In this document: in pieces, positions 13,591 to 22,176 of the stretch | Numbering within the stretch: position 1 is the stretch's first letter | Layout of the letters: every line of letters starts with the position of its first letter | Source of the DNA: CAYOHP01 sp964403795 [NCBI: uncultured bacterium] | Lineage (GTDB): Bacteria > Muiribacteriota > UBA6191 > CAZXTJ01 | Direction: 5' to 3' | Length of the DNA stretch: 27,024 nt | Assembly: GCA_964403795.1 (NCBI GenBank) | Contig: CAYOHP010000093.1 | Location: forward strand, 1 to 27,024 | Translations under genes and position numbers: made by a program | The notes under the pieces: generated by a model | What the model saw: the letters and a program-made list of their open reading frames with translations, nothing else | What the model was told of the DNA's origin: nothing | The model's database searches: none

Positions 13591-16035
13591 ATGCCGGACG
13601 CTCCCTCGTCTCCTCCCGGTCCCGGTTCGCCTCCCGCCGCGGCCCGCGACCCGCTGCCCCCGCGCCTCCTGGAGCGCTTCGAGATCCTCTCGCTCCTGGG
13701 GGTCGGCGGCATGGGGCGGGTCCACCTCGCCCGCGAGCGCACCAGCGGCCGACGGGTCGCGCTCAAGACGATGCTCCCCGGGACCGAAGAGGCCTGGAGG
13801 GTGCGGTTCCGCCGCGAGGTGGCGGCGCTGGCCCGGGTGCGCCACCCCAACCTGGCCCGTTTCGTCGACGCCGGCGAGCTGCCCGAGGGCCCCTGGCTGG
13901 CCACCGAGTACCAGGAAGGACGCCCGCTCGGGGAGGTCTCGCCCCCGGCCGACCCTCTCCCCGCGCTGCTCCAGGTGGCCGACGCCCTGGAGGCGCTCCA
14001 CGCCGCCGGCCTCACCCACCGGGACGTGAAACCCGGGAACGTGCTGGTCACTCCCTCGGGGGTCGCGGTACTGCTCGACCTCGGGCTGGTCCACGACCCG
14101 GAGGACGAGCGCCTGACGACCACCAGCGCACTCCCGGGGACCGCCGGGTTCCTGGCTCCCGAGCGCCTCCGGGGCGAGGCCGGCGGCCCCGAGGTCGACT
14201 GGTACGCCTGGGGAGCCAGCCTCTACCACGGTCTCGAAGGCCACCCGCCCTATCCCCTGCCGGATCTGGTGCGGCTGGCAGCCGGCGCCTCGTTGCCTCC
14301 CCCCGAGTTCCGGGCCACGCCCCGGGAGGCGCCGGTCGTCCGCCTGGTGCTGGCGACCCTGGCCTCGGATCCCGCCCGGCGCCCCCGGGGCCGGTCCGCC
14401 CTGGAGGCGCTCCTGCGCTCCCCCCCGGGCCCGGCCGGCGCGTCCGGGGCGCTCCCGATGGGCCCCGCGCTGCGGGCGGTGCGCGAGGCCCCGACCTCGA
14501 TGGTGGCCTCGACCGAGGACCCGCCCTCGCCCGCCGCCATCGGGTCCGCCTCGCCTCCTGCCGGGAGGACGGGCCGATTCCGGCTGGCAGGCCTGGCGTT
14601 CGGCCTCGGCCTGGGTGCCCTCGCCGGCTGGGCCGCCTTCGCCCCGCCTTCGTTTCCGTCACCGTCACCGTCACCGTCCTCTTCACCGCCACCGACGGCC
14701 ACGGTGCCGCCACCGGGCGAGGCCCGGCCCCGGTCGACCCGGACCGCCCCCGGGCCCACCACCTCGCCCCAAGGGCCCTCGGTCCGCGGAGCCGAGGCTC
14801 CGGGCGCCGACTCCACCTCCGCTCCCGGGTCCGACCCCGCGACCGCCTCGTCCCGGGTGCCGGCGCGCTCCGGGTCGGGGGCCACCCTTCCCGCCCCCAC
14901 GCCGTCCCCTCCGCTCGTGCCGCCCACCGCGGCACCCGAGACCGGAACCGTCGCCACCACGGCCGCGGTGCGGGTCGCCCCGCCTCCCGCGCCGCCCTTG
15001 CCCCCGGGGACCTTCGCCCTGCGGGAGCTGCCCCGCGCCCCGTTCCCCGAGGTCACGGTGGGACCGGATCCCGTGCCGCGCCCGCCGCTCCGCCTCGAGG
15101 GCTGGTCCGGGGAGCGGATCGACGACGCCTGGTTCCTGGACGGGGGCGACACCCGCGAGACCCGCCTGGCGGCCCTGGTCGAGGGGATCGAGGTGGCGGT
15201 CTGGGACGGGGAATCCGGCGACCTGGTGCGGACCCTGACCGCCGACGTGGTCCAGGCGCCGCTCGACGAGGAGCCCCGGCTGGAAGCCTCGGTGACCGGG
15301 TCCTGGGTCATGGTGCGGGGCAGGAACCGAGGCCGTCTCCTCGACCTCCGTCGGGGCCGGGCCCGGGTCGGGTTCGAGCTCGATCCCCTGGTCCCCACCG
15401 AACTGGTCGTCCACCTGGGGATCCGGGAGCTCGGGTACGGACTGGAGAGCGGGGGGATCGAGCGCGAGGACCTGGCTACCGGGATCTCCCGAGCCCCCCT
15501 CGACGGACACCCCGGAGGCACCTTCTCCCTGGCCTATCGCCGGGACGGGCGCCGGCTGGCCTCCTCGGGGGCCGACGGTGTGCTCAGGTGGTGGGAACTG
15601 CCCGAGGGCCGTCCCGCCGGTTCCGCCTCGGGAGTCACCCGGAACCGCCCCCAGGGCCTGGCCTTCGCCGACGACGGGACCCTGGCCGCGGTCTCCGACC
15701 AGGACGACCGGGTCCGGATCTTCCCCGACGAAGGACGCACCGAGCCCCAGCTGCGGCACCGTCCCGGCGAACCCTGCCGGTCCCTGGCGCTCTCCGCCGA
15801 TGGGCGCTGGCTGGCGGTGGTCCTCTCCCGGGAAGTCGAGATCCACGACCTCGGCGCCCCGGGCGAGGAGCCTCGCTTCCGGCTGGCCCTGCCGCGGGTC
15901 TTCCGGCTCGGCGAGGAGCCCTCCCGGGTGGACGTGTCCTTCTCCCCCGACGCCACCCAGCTGCTGGTGGCGGCCGGCCGTCCCTACCTCTTCGACCTGT
16001 CGGCGGGACGTCCCCGCCCCACCGGTCCCAGGTAG
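13591..16035 (+). CDS. Transmembrane Ser/Thr kinase with propeller-like C-terminal domain
   Basis: An 814-residue kinase. The N-terminal kinase domain (about 28-280) has GVGGMG (37-42), VALK with Lys59, HRDVKPGN with HRD at 143-145, DLG at 163-165 and APE at 189-191, so it is probably active. One membrane helix lies at about 330-351, followed by a Pro/Ser/Thr-rich spacer to about 490. The C-terminal 320 residues carry repeated strand units such as LAYRRDGRRLASSGADGVLRWWEL and LALSADGRWLAVVLSREVEIHDL, typical of WD40/YVTN-like propellers; this part should face outside and act as sensor or binding platform. The ATG has AGGAG five bases upstream. It follows the transglycosylase by 25 bases, suggesting a link to cell-wall turnover. 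Confidence 0.92.
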   Translation: MPDAPSSPPGPGSPPAAARDPLPPRLLERFEILSLLGVGGMGRVHLARERTSGRRVALKTMLPGTEEAWRVRFRREVAALARVRHPNLARFVDAGELPEGPWLATEYQEGRPLGEVSPPADPLPALLQVADALEALHAAGLTHRDVKPGNVLVTPSGVAVLLDLGLVHDPEDERLTTTSALPGTAGFLAPERLRGEAGGPEVDWYAWGASLYHGLEGHPPYPLPDLVRLAAGASLPPPEFRATPREAPVVRLVLATLASDPARRPRGRSALEALLRSPPGPAGASGALPMGPALRAVREAPTSMVASTEDPPSPAAIGSASPPAGRTGRFRLAGLAFGLGLGALAGWAAFAPPSFPSPSPSPSSSPPPTATVPPPGEARPRSTRTAPGPTTSPQGPSVRGAEAPGADSTSAPGSDPATASSRVPARSGSGATLPAPTPSPPLVPPTAAPETGTVATTAAVRVAPPPAPPLPPGTFALRELPRAPFPEVTVGPDPVPRPPLRLEGWSGERIDDAWFLDGGDTRETRLAALVEGIEVAVWDGESGDLVRTLTADVVQAPLDEEPRLEASVTGSWVMVRGRNRGRLLDLRRGRARVGFELDPLVPTELVVHLGIRELGYGLESGGIEREDLATGISRAPLDGHPGGTFSLAYRRDGRRLASSGADGVLRWWELPEGRPAGSASGVTRNRPQGLAFADDGTLAAVSDQDDRVRIFPDEGRTEPQLRHRPGEPCRSLALSADGRWLAVVLSREVEIHDLGAPGEEPRFRLALPRVFRLGEEPSRVDVSFSPDATQLLVAAGRPYLFDLSAGRPRPTGPR
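14656..14678 (+). repeat. CCGTCA hexanucleotide repeat in the kinase spacer
   Basis: Three full CCGTCA units and a partial fourth encode Pro-Ser repeats just after the membrane helix. In-frame slippage would only change spacer length. Confidence 0.8.
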
Positions 16036-16048
16036 CAAGGGCCACGGT

Positions 16049-16078
16049 TTGCCGCCCCCCGGCCGCTCGTGGTACGAA
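16049..16078 (+). promoter_or_regulatory. Possible promoter giving a leaderless mtnA message
   Basis: TTGCCG at 16049-16054 and TACGAA at 16073-16078 are 18 bases apart, with TG one base before the second box as in extended -10 elements. Transcription would start at or next to the mtnA ATG (16085), which has no ribosome site. The nine-base string TGGTACGAA also lies upstream of the purine phosphorylase gene. The evidence is weak but self-consistent. Confidence 0.25.
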
Positions 16079-16084
16079 CGCCCC

Positions 16085-17128
16085 ATGGCCGAGGTGCGCC
16101 CCGTCGAGTGGACCGGCACCGGCGTCGCCATCCTCGACCAGCGCCTGCTCCCGGGCCGGATCGAGTCCAACACCTATGCCGACTGCGACGAGGTGGCCCG
16201 CTCGATCCGCAACATGGAAGTGCGGGGCGCCCCGGCCATCGGCTGCGCCGCCGCCTTCGGTCTGGTCCTGGTCGCCGAGGCGCCCGATCCCGACTACCAG
16301 GCGGCCAGCTCCCGCATGCGCTCGGCCCGACCCACCGCCGTGAACCTGATGTGGGCCGTCGATCGCATGGACAGGGCCCGTCGGACCGCCCGGGAACAAG
16401 GCAGGGACCTCAGGGCGGCGCTCCTGGCGGAGGCCGAGGCGATCGCCTCCGAGGACGAGGCGAGCTGCCGGGCCATCGGCGACCACGGGGCGCGCCTGGT
16501 GCCCCGGGGGGCCGGCCTGCTGACCCACTGCAACGCCGGGGCCCTGGCCACCTACGGCTACGGCACCGCCTTGGGCGTGGTGCGGTCGGCGGCCGCCGCC
16601 GACCCCGGCCTCCACGTCTACGTGGACGAGACCCGACCCTACCTCCAGGGCGCCCGCCTCACCTCCTGGGAGCTGGTCCAGGAGGGCATCCCCCACACCC
16701 TGATCACCGACAACGCGGCCGCCCACTTCATGGCCAGGGGCGAGATCGACCTGGTGGTCGTCGGTGCCGACCGGATCGCCGCCAACGGGGACGTGGCGAA
16801 CAAGATCGGCACCTACGGCTTGGCGGTCCTGGCCCGCTACCACGAGATCCCGTTCTACGTGGCAGCGCCGCTGTCCACCTTCGACCCGGGCACCCGGGAC
16901 GGCTCGGGGATCCCGATCGAATCGCGTTCCCCGGAGGAAGTCGTCCGGGTCGGCGGGATCCGGCTGGCCCCCGAGGGCGTCGAAGCCGCCCATCCGGCAT
17001 TCGACGTGACTCCGGCCGCGCTTGTGTCGGCCCTCGTGACCGAGGTGGGGATCCTGTACCCTCCCTACTGGCGGTCGATCCCCGAAGCCCTGGGGGCACG
17101 GAAGGTCGCCGGCGAGCGCGGTCCCTGA
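16085..17128 (+). CDS. mtnA: S-methyl-5-thioribose-1-phosphate isomerase
   Basis: A 347-residue enzyme of methionine salvage converting methylthioribose-1-phosphate to methylthioribulose-1-phosphate. VRGAPAIG (47-53), THCNAGALAT with catalytic Cys149, DETRPYLQGARLT (181-193), and VGADRIAANGDVANKIGTY with catalytic Asp229 are all present. These separate MtnA from the related eIF2B-alpha proteins. Full family length. No ribosome site precedes the ATG. It begins 50 bases after the kinase gene and ends 43 bases before cheW; neither neighbour belongs to the pathway. The only possible pathway partner in the window is the PNP/MTAP-like phosphorylase 3.4 kb upstream. mtnB, mtnC and mtnD are not here. 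Confidence 0.96.
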   Translation: MAEVRPVEWTGTGVAILDQRLLPGRIESNTYADCDEVARSIRNMEVRGAPAIGCAAAFGLVLVAEAPDPDYQAASSRMRSARPTAVNLMWAVDRMDRARRTAREQGRDLRAALLAEAEAIASEDEASCRAIGDHGARLVPRGAGLLTHCNAGALATYGYGTALGVVRSAAAADPGLHVYVDETRPYLQGARLTSWELVQEGIPHTLITDNAAAHFMARGEIDLVVVGADRIAANGDVANKIGTYGLAVLARYHEIPFYVAAPLSTFDPGTRDGSGIPIESRSPEEVVRVGGIRLAPEGVEAAHPAFDVTPAALVSALVTEVGILYPPYWRSIPEALGARKVAGERGP

Positions 17129-17170
17129 GCCCGCCCGGGAGAGTCCGGCCGGGCGACCGGATGGAGGCAC

Positions 17171-17686
17171 GTGCGTACCGAGAAGGAGACCCTCAAGACC
17201 TACCTGAAGCTGGTCGGCTTCCGGCTGGCCAACGAGGAATACGCCGTCGACATCCTGAAGATCAAGGAGATCAAGCTCCTGATGGACATCACCCGGGTCC
17301 CCAAGGCCCCGGTCTTCGTCGAAGGCGTGATCAACCTCCGCGGCGACATCGTCCCCATCATCGACCTGCGCCGGAAGCTGAAACTCGAGACCCAACCCCT
17401 GGGCGAGGACTCCCGGATCATCATCGTCGAGATCGAGGGCAAGATGTGCGGGGTGATCGTCGACGGGGTCTCCGAGGTCATCGAGATCGAGGAGGGGAAC
17501 ATCTTCTCGGCCCCGGCCATGGTCAAGGGGATCGACACCGACTACATCAAGGGTGTCGCCAAGATGGGTGACCGGATCCTCATCCTCCTCGACCTCGACC
17601 GCATCCTGACCACCCGGGAGCGGGACGACCTGGCCGCCATGCCGCCTTCGCTCCATGGACCCTCGGCCCGCGAGGCCAAGCGCTGA
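17171..17686 (+). CDS. cheW: Chemotaxis coupling protein CheW
   Basis: A 171-residue single CheW domain, which links chemoreceptors to the CheA kinase in the signalling array. LVGFRLANEEYAVDILKIKEI (about 14-34), VPKAPVFVEGVINLRGDIVPIIDLR (about 43-67) and the C-terminal GDRILILLDLDRIL (about 135-148) are the family's core. A basic tail of about 20 residues follows. The GTG start has GGAGG only three bases upstream, closer than usual, but no better start exists. cheA follows after 39 bases, so the two form a minimal pair. No receptor, CheR, CheB, CheY or CheD is present in the window. Confidence 0.96.
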   Translation: MRTEKETLKTYLKLVGFRLANEEYAVDILKIKEIKLLMDITRVPKAPVFVEGVINLRGDIVPIIDLRRKLKLETQPLGEDSRIIIVEIEGKMCGVIVDGVSEVIEIEEGNIFSAPAMVKGIDTDYIKGVAKMGDRILILLDLDRILTTRERDDLAAMPPSLHGPSAREAKR

Positions 17687-17725
17687 CCCGATGGCGGCCG
17701 CGGGCCGCCGGCAGGGACCCCCTCG

Positions 17726-20700
17726 ATGGACTTCGAGATCGACCTGAGCCAGTACCTCGGCGAGTACCTCGCCGAGTTGAACGAGCAGCTCGAGGAGCTG
17801 AACGAGAGCCTGCTCCAGTTCGAGAGCACCCAGGCCGACCCCGAGGTCGTGCAGAAGATCTTCCGGCTGGCCCACACCATCAAGGGCTCGGCCGCCACCA
17901 TGGGGTTCCAGGAGATCGCCACCGTCTCCCATGCCTTCGAGGACCTCCTCGGGAGCGTGCGGGAAGGCGGGGTGGCCCCCGACGACGCGGTGGTGGAGGC
18001 CATGCTGGCGGCCTTCGACCACATCAAGCGCCGGGCCGCCGCCATCACCAGCGGCGAGCCCGTGGAGGACGATCCCCAGACCCTGGCCGACCGCCTCCGG
18101 GCGCTCGCCGGGATCGGCCCCGACGGGGCTCCGCTCGCCGGGCCGGGGGAGCCCCGCCAGGAGCCGCCGGCCTCCCGTCCGCCGCCCCCGCCCCTGGAGG
18201 CGGACGAGCCCTCGGTGGCGTTGCCGGCCGCGCTGCGCGGCCTCCTGCCGGAGCCGGAGCCGGAGCCGGACGACCCGGTCGCGGCGCCGTCACAGCCCCG
18301 GGGATCGGCCCCCCCGTCCCCGGCCTCGACGCCGCCGGTCCAGCCCCGACCCCCGGCCGCCCCGATCGGAATGGGCTTCGAGATCGATCTCTCGGAGTAC
18401 CTGGATGAGTACCGGACCGAGCTCGCCGAGCAGCTCGAGCACTTGAATGCCGCACTCCTCGAACTCGAGAGGAACCCCAAGGACGGGGAGCGGATCCACG
18501 AGATCTTCCGGATCGCCCACACCATCAAGGGGTCGGCAGCCACCATGGGCTTCGACTTCGTGGCGGTGCTGGCGGGGGCCTTCGAGGACGTGCTCGAGGT
18601 GATCCGGGCCGGGGACATGTTCCTCTCCCCCGAGGTCTTCCAGACGCTGCTCGAGACCTACGACGGCCTCTCGGCCTACTCCGCCAGTCTCCCCGACCGG
18701 GACCCCGGGGTCGACGGGGCGGGACTCGAGGCCCGCCTGCGGGGGATCCTCGACGGCCAGTTCGAGAGCGCCTTCGATCCCTCCCAGGTCGAGGCCCCCC
18801 TGACCGGCCGGGTGAAGACCGGAGGCGCACCTCCCCCCGAGGCCCTGGCCCCCCTCTCGTCGCCGGGTCGCGGCACCGAGCCGAGCGCCGCCGAGACCCT
18901 GCTCGCCGCCGACGTGGGGATGCGCACCACCGGCATGGCGGGGGCCCTGGTCCCGGAGCCGCTGGAACCGACCGCCACCGCCCAGGGCGGCATGTGGCAG
19001 GTGGTGATGCACTTCTCCCCGGACCAGGAGATGCGCTCGGTCCGGGCCTTCCTGGTCCTGAACCATCTCCAGGAGGTGGGCTCGCTCCACTCCTGCCAGC
19101 CCAGCATCAGCGAGGTGGAGAACGACCAGATGGGCGACGTGCTCTCCCTGGTCATCCAGACCCCGGTCTCGCGCCAGGAACTCCTGAACATCCTGGCCTT
19201 CGGCGAGGCCCAGGCCGTGGACATCGAGGAGATCACGGCCGGCGGAGGCGGCGCCCGACGACCGGCGGCAGCCAAGCCCGCGGCGGCGATCCCGGTCCCG
19301 GCCCCGACGCCGGCACCGGCGCCACGCTCCTCCCCTTCCCCGGTGCCGCGCCCCCCCGAGGCCCGCCCCGGAGTCCGGGCCGAGGCCCGCCCGACGCCTG
19401 CGCCGACCTCGGGCAACACCCCCGCGTCTCCCCGCCCGCCCGGCGAGGCGTTGGTGCCGCGGGTGACGGTTCCTCCTCCCCCTCCCTCGGCCCGGGACCG
19501 GATCCCAGCCGAGGGCGAGGGCGAGACCGGGCCCTCCCGACCCCTGCGGGAGCGCCGGCTCCCCACCGGCTCGCTGCTGGCGACGGCCACCGACGACCAC
19601 AAGGCGCGGATCCTCGAGGCCGTCCACCAGGACCACAACGTGCTCGAGGTCACGGTGGTCCTGAACGACACCGGGGAACGCTCGGGAGCCCGGGCACTGG
19701 CGATCCTCAACTACCTCAAGGCCAACTCGAACGTGATCCTGGCCCGGCCCGGCATCGAGGAGCTCCGCCACCCGGAGACCTTCGAAGGCGCGCTCCAGGT
19801 CATCCTCTCCACCACCCGGGACGTCGAGCAGCTCCGGGAACTGGCGATCGCCGAGGAGGTCGAGAAGAGCGTCTTCACGGCCATCACCGTCGACGGCCTG
19901 GAAGTGGTGTCCCGGGCCGGCGCACGGCCTCGACCTGCCGCCCCTGTCGCCACCTCGCCGAGCCAGGAACCGGTCGAGAAGGCATCCGCCCTCCAGACCG
20001 CCGGGGTCACCGAGGTCAAGGGCGACAGCCGCGGGGAGAACAAGGCCAACCCCACGGTCCGGGTCACGGTCGACCGGCTCGACTACCTGATGAACCTGGT
20101 GGCGGAGCTGGTGATCTCGAAGACCCAGCTCCAGCAGATGATCAGCCAGTTCGACGCCGGCAAGGACCAGGACGAGTTCCTGGGCCGGATCACCGAGGTC
20201 AACGCCCGCCTCTCCCGCATCACCACCGATCTGCAGGAGGGCATCATGAAGGCCCGCATGGTGCAGATCGGGCAGGTGTTCTTCCGCTTCGCCCGCCTGG
20301 TCCGGGACCTCTCGAAGAACCTGGGCAAGCAGGTCGAGTTCCTGATCGAGGGCGAGGAGACCGAGCTCGACAAGACGGTCATCGACGAGATCGGCGACCC
20401 GCTGATGCACCTGATCCGCAACGCCCTCGACCACGGGATCGAGACCCCGGAGACCCGCCGCGCCAAAGGCAAGCCGGAGAAGGGCATCCTCTTCCTCAAG
20501 GCCAGCCACGCCGGCGACCACATCGTGGTCGAGACCGCCGACGACGGCGGCGGCATGGATCCCGAGGCCATCAAGGCGAGCGCCATCCGCAAGGGACTCC
20601 TCACCGAGGAGGCGGCCAGCCGCATGGACGCCGCCGAGGCCTACAGCCTGATCTTCCTCCCCGGCTTCTCGACCCGCAAGGAGGTCTCCTCGGTCTCCGG

Positions 20701-21250
20701 GCGAGGCGTGGGCATGGACGTGGTGAAGACCACCGTCGAAGCCCTCGGCGGCGAGATCCAGATCAAGTCCGAGGTCAACGTCGGCACCTCGATCCAGATC
20801 AAGCTCCCGCTCACCCTGGCGATCATCCAGGGCCTGCTGGTCCAGGTCGGCGGCGAGGTCTTCACCATCCCTCTCTCCACCGTCAAGGAGACGATCCAGC
20901 TCGACGCCGGCGCCATCCACATGATGAACGGATCGCGGGTCGTCACCTTCCGCGACGAGATCGCCCCGCTGCTCTACCTGAACGAGGTCTTCGGCCTGCC
21001 CCGGGCCGCCCGCCGACGCCAGTTCATCGTGTTCGCCGGCATCGACGAGCAGAAGGTGGGGCTGGTCGTCGACGCCCTGATCGGGCGCCGGGAGATCGTG
21101 ATCAAGAGCCTCGACAAGACCTTCATGGACGTGCGGGGCTTCGCCGGGGCCACGGTCCTCGGCGACGGCCGGGTCTCGCTGATCCTCGACATCCCCGCCC
21201 TGATGGAGGATTCGAAGCGGCACGTGCGCGAGCTGCCCTCGACCGCGTGA
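17726..21250 (+). CDS. cheA: Chemotaxis histidine kinase CheA with duplicated P1 and P2-like domains
   Basis: A 1174-residue CheA; simple CheA proteins have about 650-700. P1a (about 1-125) has HTIKGSAATMGF with phospho-acceptor His50; P1b (about 215-345) repeats the same layout with His265, and both open with a FEIDLS-x-YL-x-EY motif. Two P2-like domains follow (about 423-505 and 625-722), separated by Pro/Ala-rich linkers. P3 dimerisation (about 777-850), the P4 ATPase with N-box HLIRNALDHGIE (895-906), DDGGGMD and GRGVGMDVV (992-1000), and P5 (about 1035-1170) are complete. It should autophosphorylate and feed two acceptor histidines. The ATG has an AGGGA-like site. It is 39 bases after cheW, and its stop overlaps the next gene by four bases. 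Confidence 0.95.
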   Translation: MDFEIDLSQYLGEYLAELNEQLEELNESLLQFESTQADPEVVQKIFRLAHTIKGSAATMGFQEIATVSHAFEDLLGSVREGGVAPDDAVVEAMLAAFDHIKRRAAAITSGEPVEDDPQTLADRLRALAGIGPDGAPLAGPGEPRQEPPASRPPPPPLEADEPSVALPAALRGLLPEPEPEPDDPVAAPSQPRGSAPPSPASTPPVQPRPPAAPIGMGFEIDLSEYLDEYRTELAEQLEHLNAALLELERNPKDGERIHEIFRIAHTIKGSAATMGFDFVAVLAGAFEDVLEVIRAGDMFLSPEVFQTLLETYDGLSAYSASLPDRDPGVDGAGLEARLRGILDGQFESAFDPSQVEAPLTGRVKTGGAPPPEALAPLSSPGRGTEPSAAETLLAADVGMRTTGMAGALVPEPLEPTATAQGGMWQVVMHFSPDQEMRSVRAFLVLNHLQEVGSLHSCQPSISEVENDQMGDVLSLVIQTPVSRQELLNILAFGEAQAVDIEEITAGGGGARRPAAAKPAAAIPVPAPTPAPAPRSSPSPVPRPPEARPGVRAEARPTPAPTSGNTPASPRPPGEALVPRVTVPPPPPSARDRIPAEGEGETGPSRPLRERRLPTGSLLATATDDHKARILEAVHQDHNVLEVTVVLNDTGERSGARALAILNYLKANSNVILARPGIEELRHPETFEGALQVILSTTRDVEQLRELAIAEEVEKSVFTAITVDGLEVVSRAGARPRPAAPVATSPSQEPVEKASALQTAGVTEVKGDSRGENKANPTVRVTVDRLDYLMNLVAELVISKTQLQQMISQFDAGKDQDEFLGRITEVNARLSRITTDLQEGIMKARMVQIGQVFFRFARLVRDLSKNLGKQVEFLIEGEETELDKTVIDEIGDPLMHLIRNALDHGIETPETRRAKGKPEKGILFLKASHAGDHIVVETADDGGGMDPEAIKASAIRKGLLTEEAASRMDAAEAYSLIFLPGFSTRKEVSSVSGRGVGMDVVKTTVEALGGEIQIKSEVNVGTSIQIKLPLTLAIIQGLLVQVGGEVFTIPLSTVKETIQLDAGAIHMMNGSRVVTFRDEIAPLLYLNEVFGLPRAARRRQFIVFAGIDEQKVGLVVDALIGRREIVIKSLDKTFMDVRGFAGATVLGDGRVSLILDIPALMEDSKRHVRELPSTA
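18247..18270 (+). repeat. GCCGGA hexanucleotide repeat in the CheA linker
   Basis: Four exact GCCGGA units encode alternating Pro-Glu in the linker between the two HPt domains. Slippage would keep the frame and alter linker length. Confidence 0.8.
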
Positions 21251-22176
21251 CCCTCCCACCGCTCGCCGCCTTGGTGGCCGGCGGCGTCACCATCGGGTTC
21301 GCCCCGGTGCTGGTGCGCCTGAGCGAGCTCGGCCCCACGGCCACCGCGGCCATGCGCATGGCGCTCTCGCTGCCCTTCTTCGCCCTGCTGGCCTGGCGGT
21401 CCGGGTGGAAGGCCGGGCGCGCCGCCCCCGGGGGGAACCGGTCGTGGGCCTCCCTGGCGGTCCTGGCGGGCCTCTGTTTCGCGGGCGACCTGGCCTTCTG
21501 GCACTGGTCGGTGACCTGGACCACCGTCGCCAATGCCACCCTGCTCGCCAACCTGGCGCCGCTCTTCGTCACCCTGGCCGGGTGGTGGTGGCTGGGCGAG
21601 CGGATCACGCCGGGCTTCCTGCTCGGGATGCTGCTCGCCCTCGCCGGCGCCATCGCCCTGGTGGGAGCGAGTTTCGGGGTCTCCCGCGACCGCCTGCTGG
21701 GCGACCTCCTGGGGGTGGCCACGGCCTTCTTCTACGCCGGGTACCAGCTGTCGGTGAAGCGGGTGGCGGGCCGGGTCCCGACCTCGCTCCTGATGGGGGT
21801 CTCCACCCTGGTCTCGGCCCTGGTGCTGGTGCCGTTGGCCATGGCCGCGGGCGAATCCCTGGTGCCGACCACTGCCCGCGGCCTCGGGGTGCTGCTGGCG
21901 CTGGCGATCGGTCCCCAGGTGATCGGCCAGGGGCTGATCGCCTGGGCGCTGCGCGAGCTTCCGGCCTCGTTCTCGTCGGTGACCCTGCTGGTGCAGCCGG
22001 CCACCGCGGCCCTGCTCGGCTGGCTCTGCTTCGACGAGCGCTTCGGTCCCTGGCAGTGGACCGGGGCGGTCTGCCTGGTGGCGGGGATCGGGCTCGCCCG
22101 CAGGGCCTCGGTTCCGGGGGCACCGGAGGCGGTCGAGGTCGCGGGTGCGAGGTCCGTTACACCGGCAGGCTCCTAG
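21247..22176 (+). CDS. EamA/DMT-family transporter
   Basis: A 309-residue inner-membrane protein with ten hydrophobic helices in two related halves. Features of EamA (drug/metabolite transporter) proteins are present: a short first helix with FAPVLVRLSELGPTATAAMRMALS, NATLLANLAPLFVTL with WLGER near the end of the first half, and QPATAALLGWLCFDER in the second. The family moves amino acids, sugars or metabolites; the substrate cannot be read here. The GTG at 21247 overlaps the cheA stop (GTGA), so translation is probably coupled to cheA. The stop lies in a CTAG shared with the convergent nadA gene. A short polar tail of about 20 residues ends the protein. Confidence 0.9.
   Translation: MTLPPLAALVAGGVTIGFAPVLVRLSELGPTATAAMRMALSLPFFALLAWRSGWKAGRAAPGGNRSWASLAVLAGLCFAGDLAFWHWSVTWTTVANATLLANLAPLFVTLAGWWWLGERITPGFLLGMLLALAGAIALVGASFGVSRDRLLGDLLGVATAFFYAGYQLSVKRVAGRVPTSLLMGVSTLVSALVLVPLAMAAGESLVPTTARGLGVLLALAIGPQVIGQGLIAWALRELPASFSSVTLLVQPATAALLGWLCFDERFGPWQWTGAVCLVAGIGLARRASVPGAPEAVEVAGARSVTPAGS

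Noticed and set aside
15635-18022. A 795-codon open frame opposite the kinase, mtnA and cheW
   Set aside because: It spans three recognisable genes on the other strand and has low-complexity composition; it is a shadow frame.
18290-21259. A 989-codon open frame on the strand opposite cheA
   Set aside because: Its product is a Val/Asp/His/Leu-rich string with no domain, and it lies antisense to a fully conserved CheA. Long open antisense frames are expected in GC-rich coding DNA.
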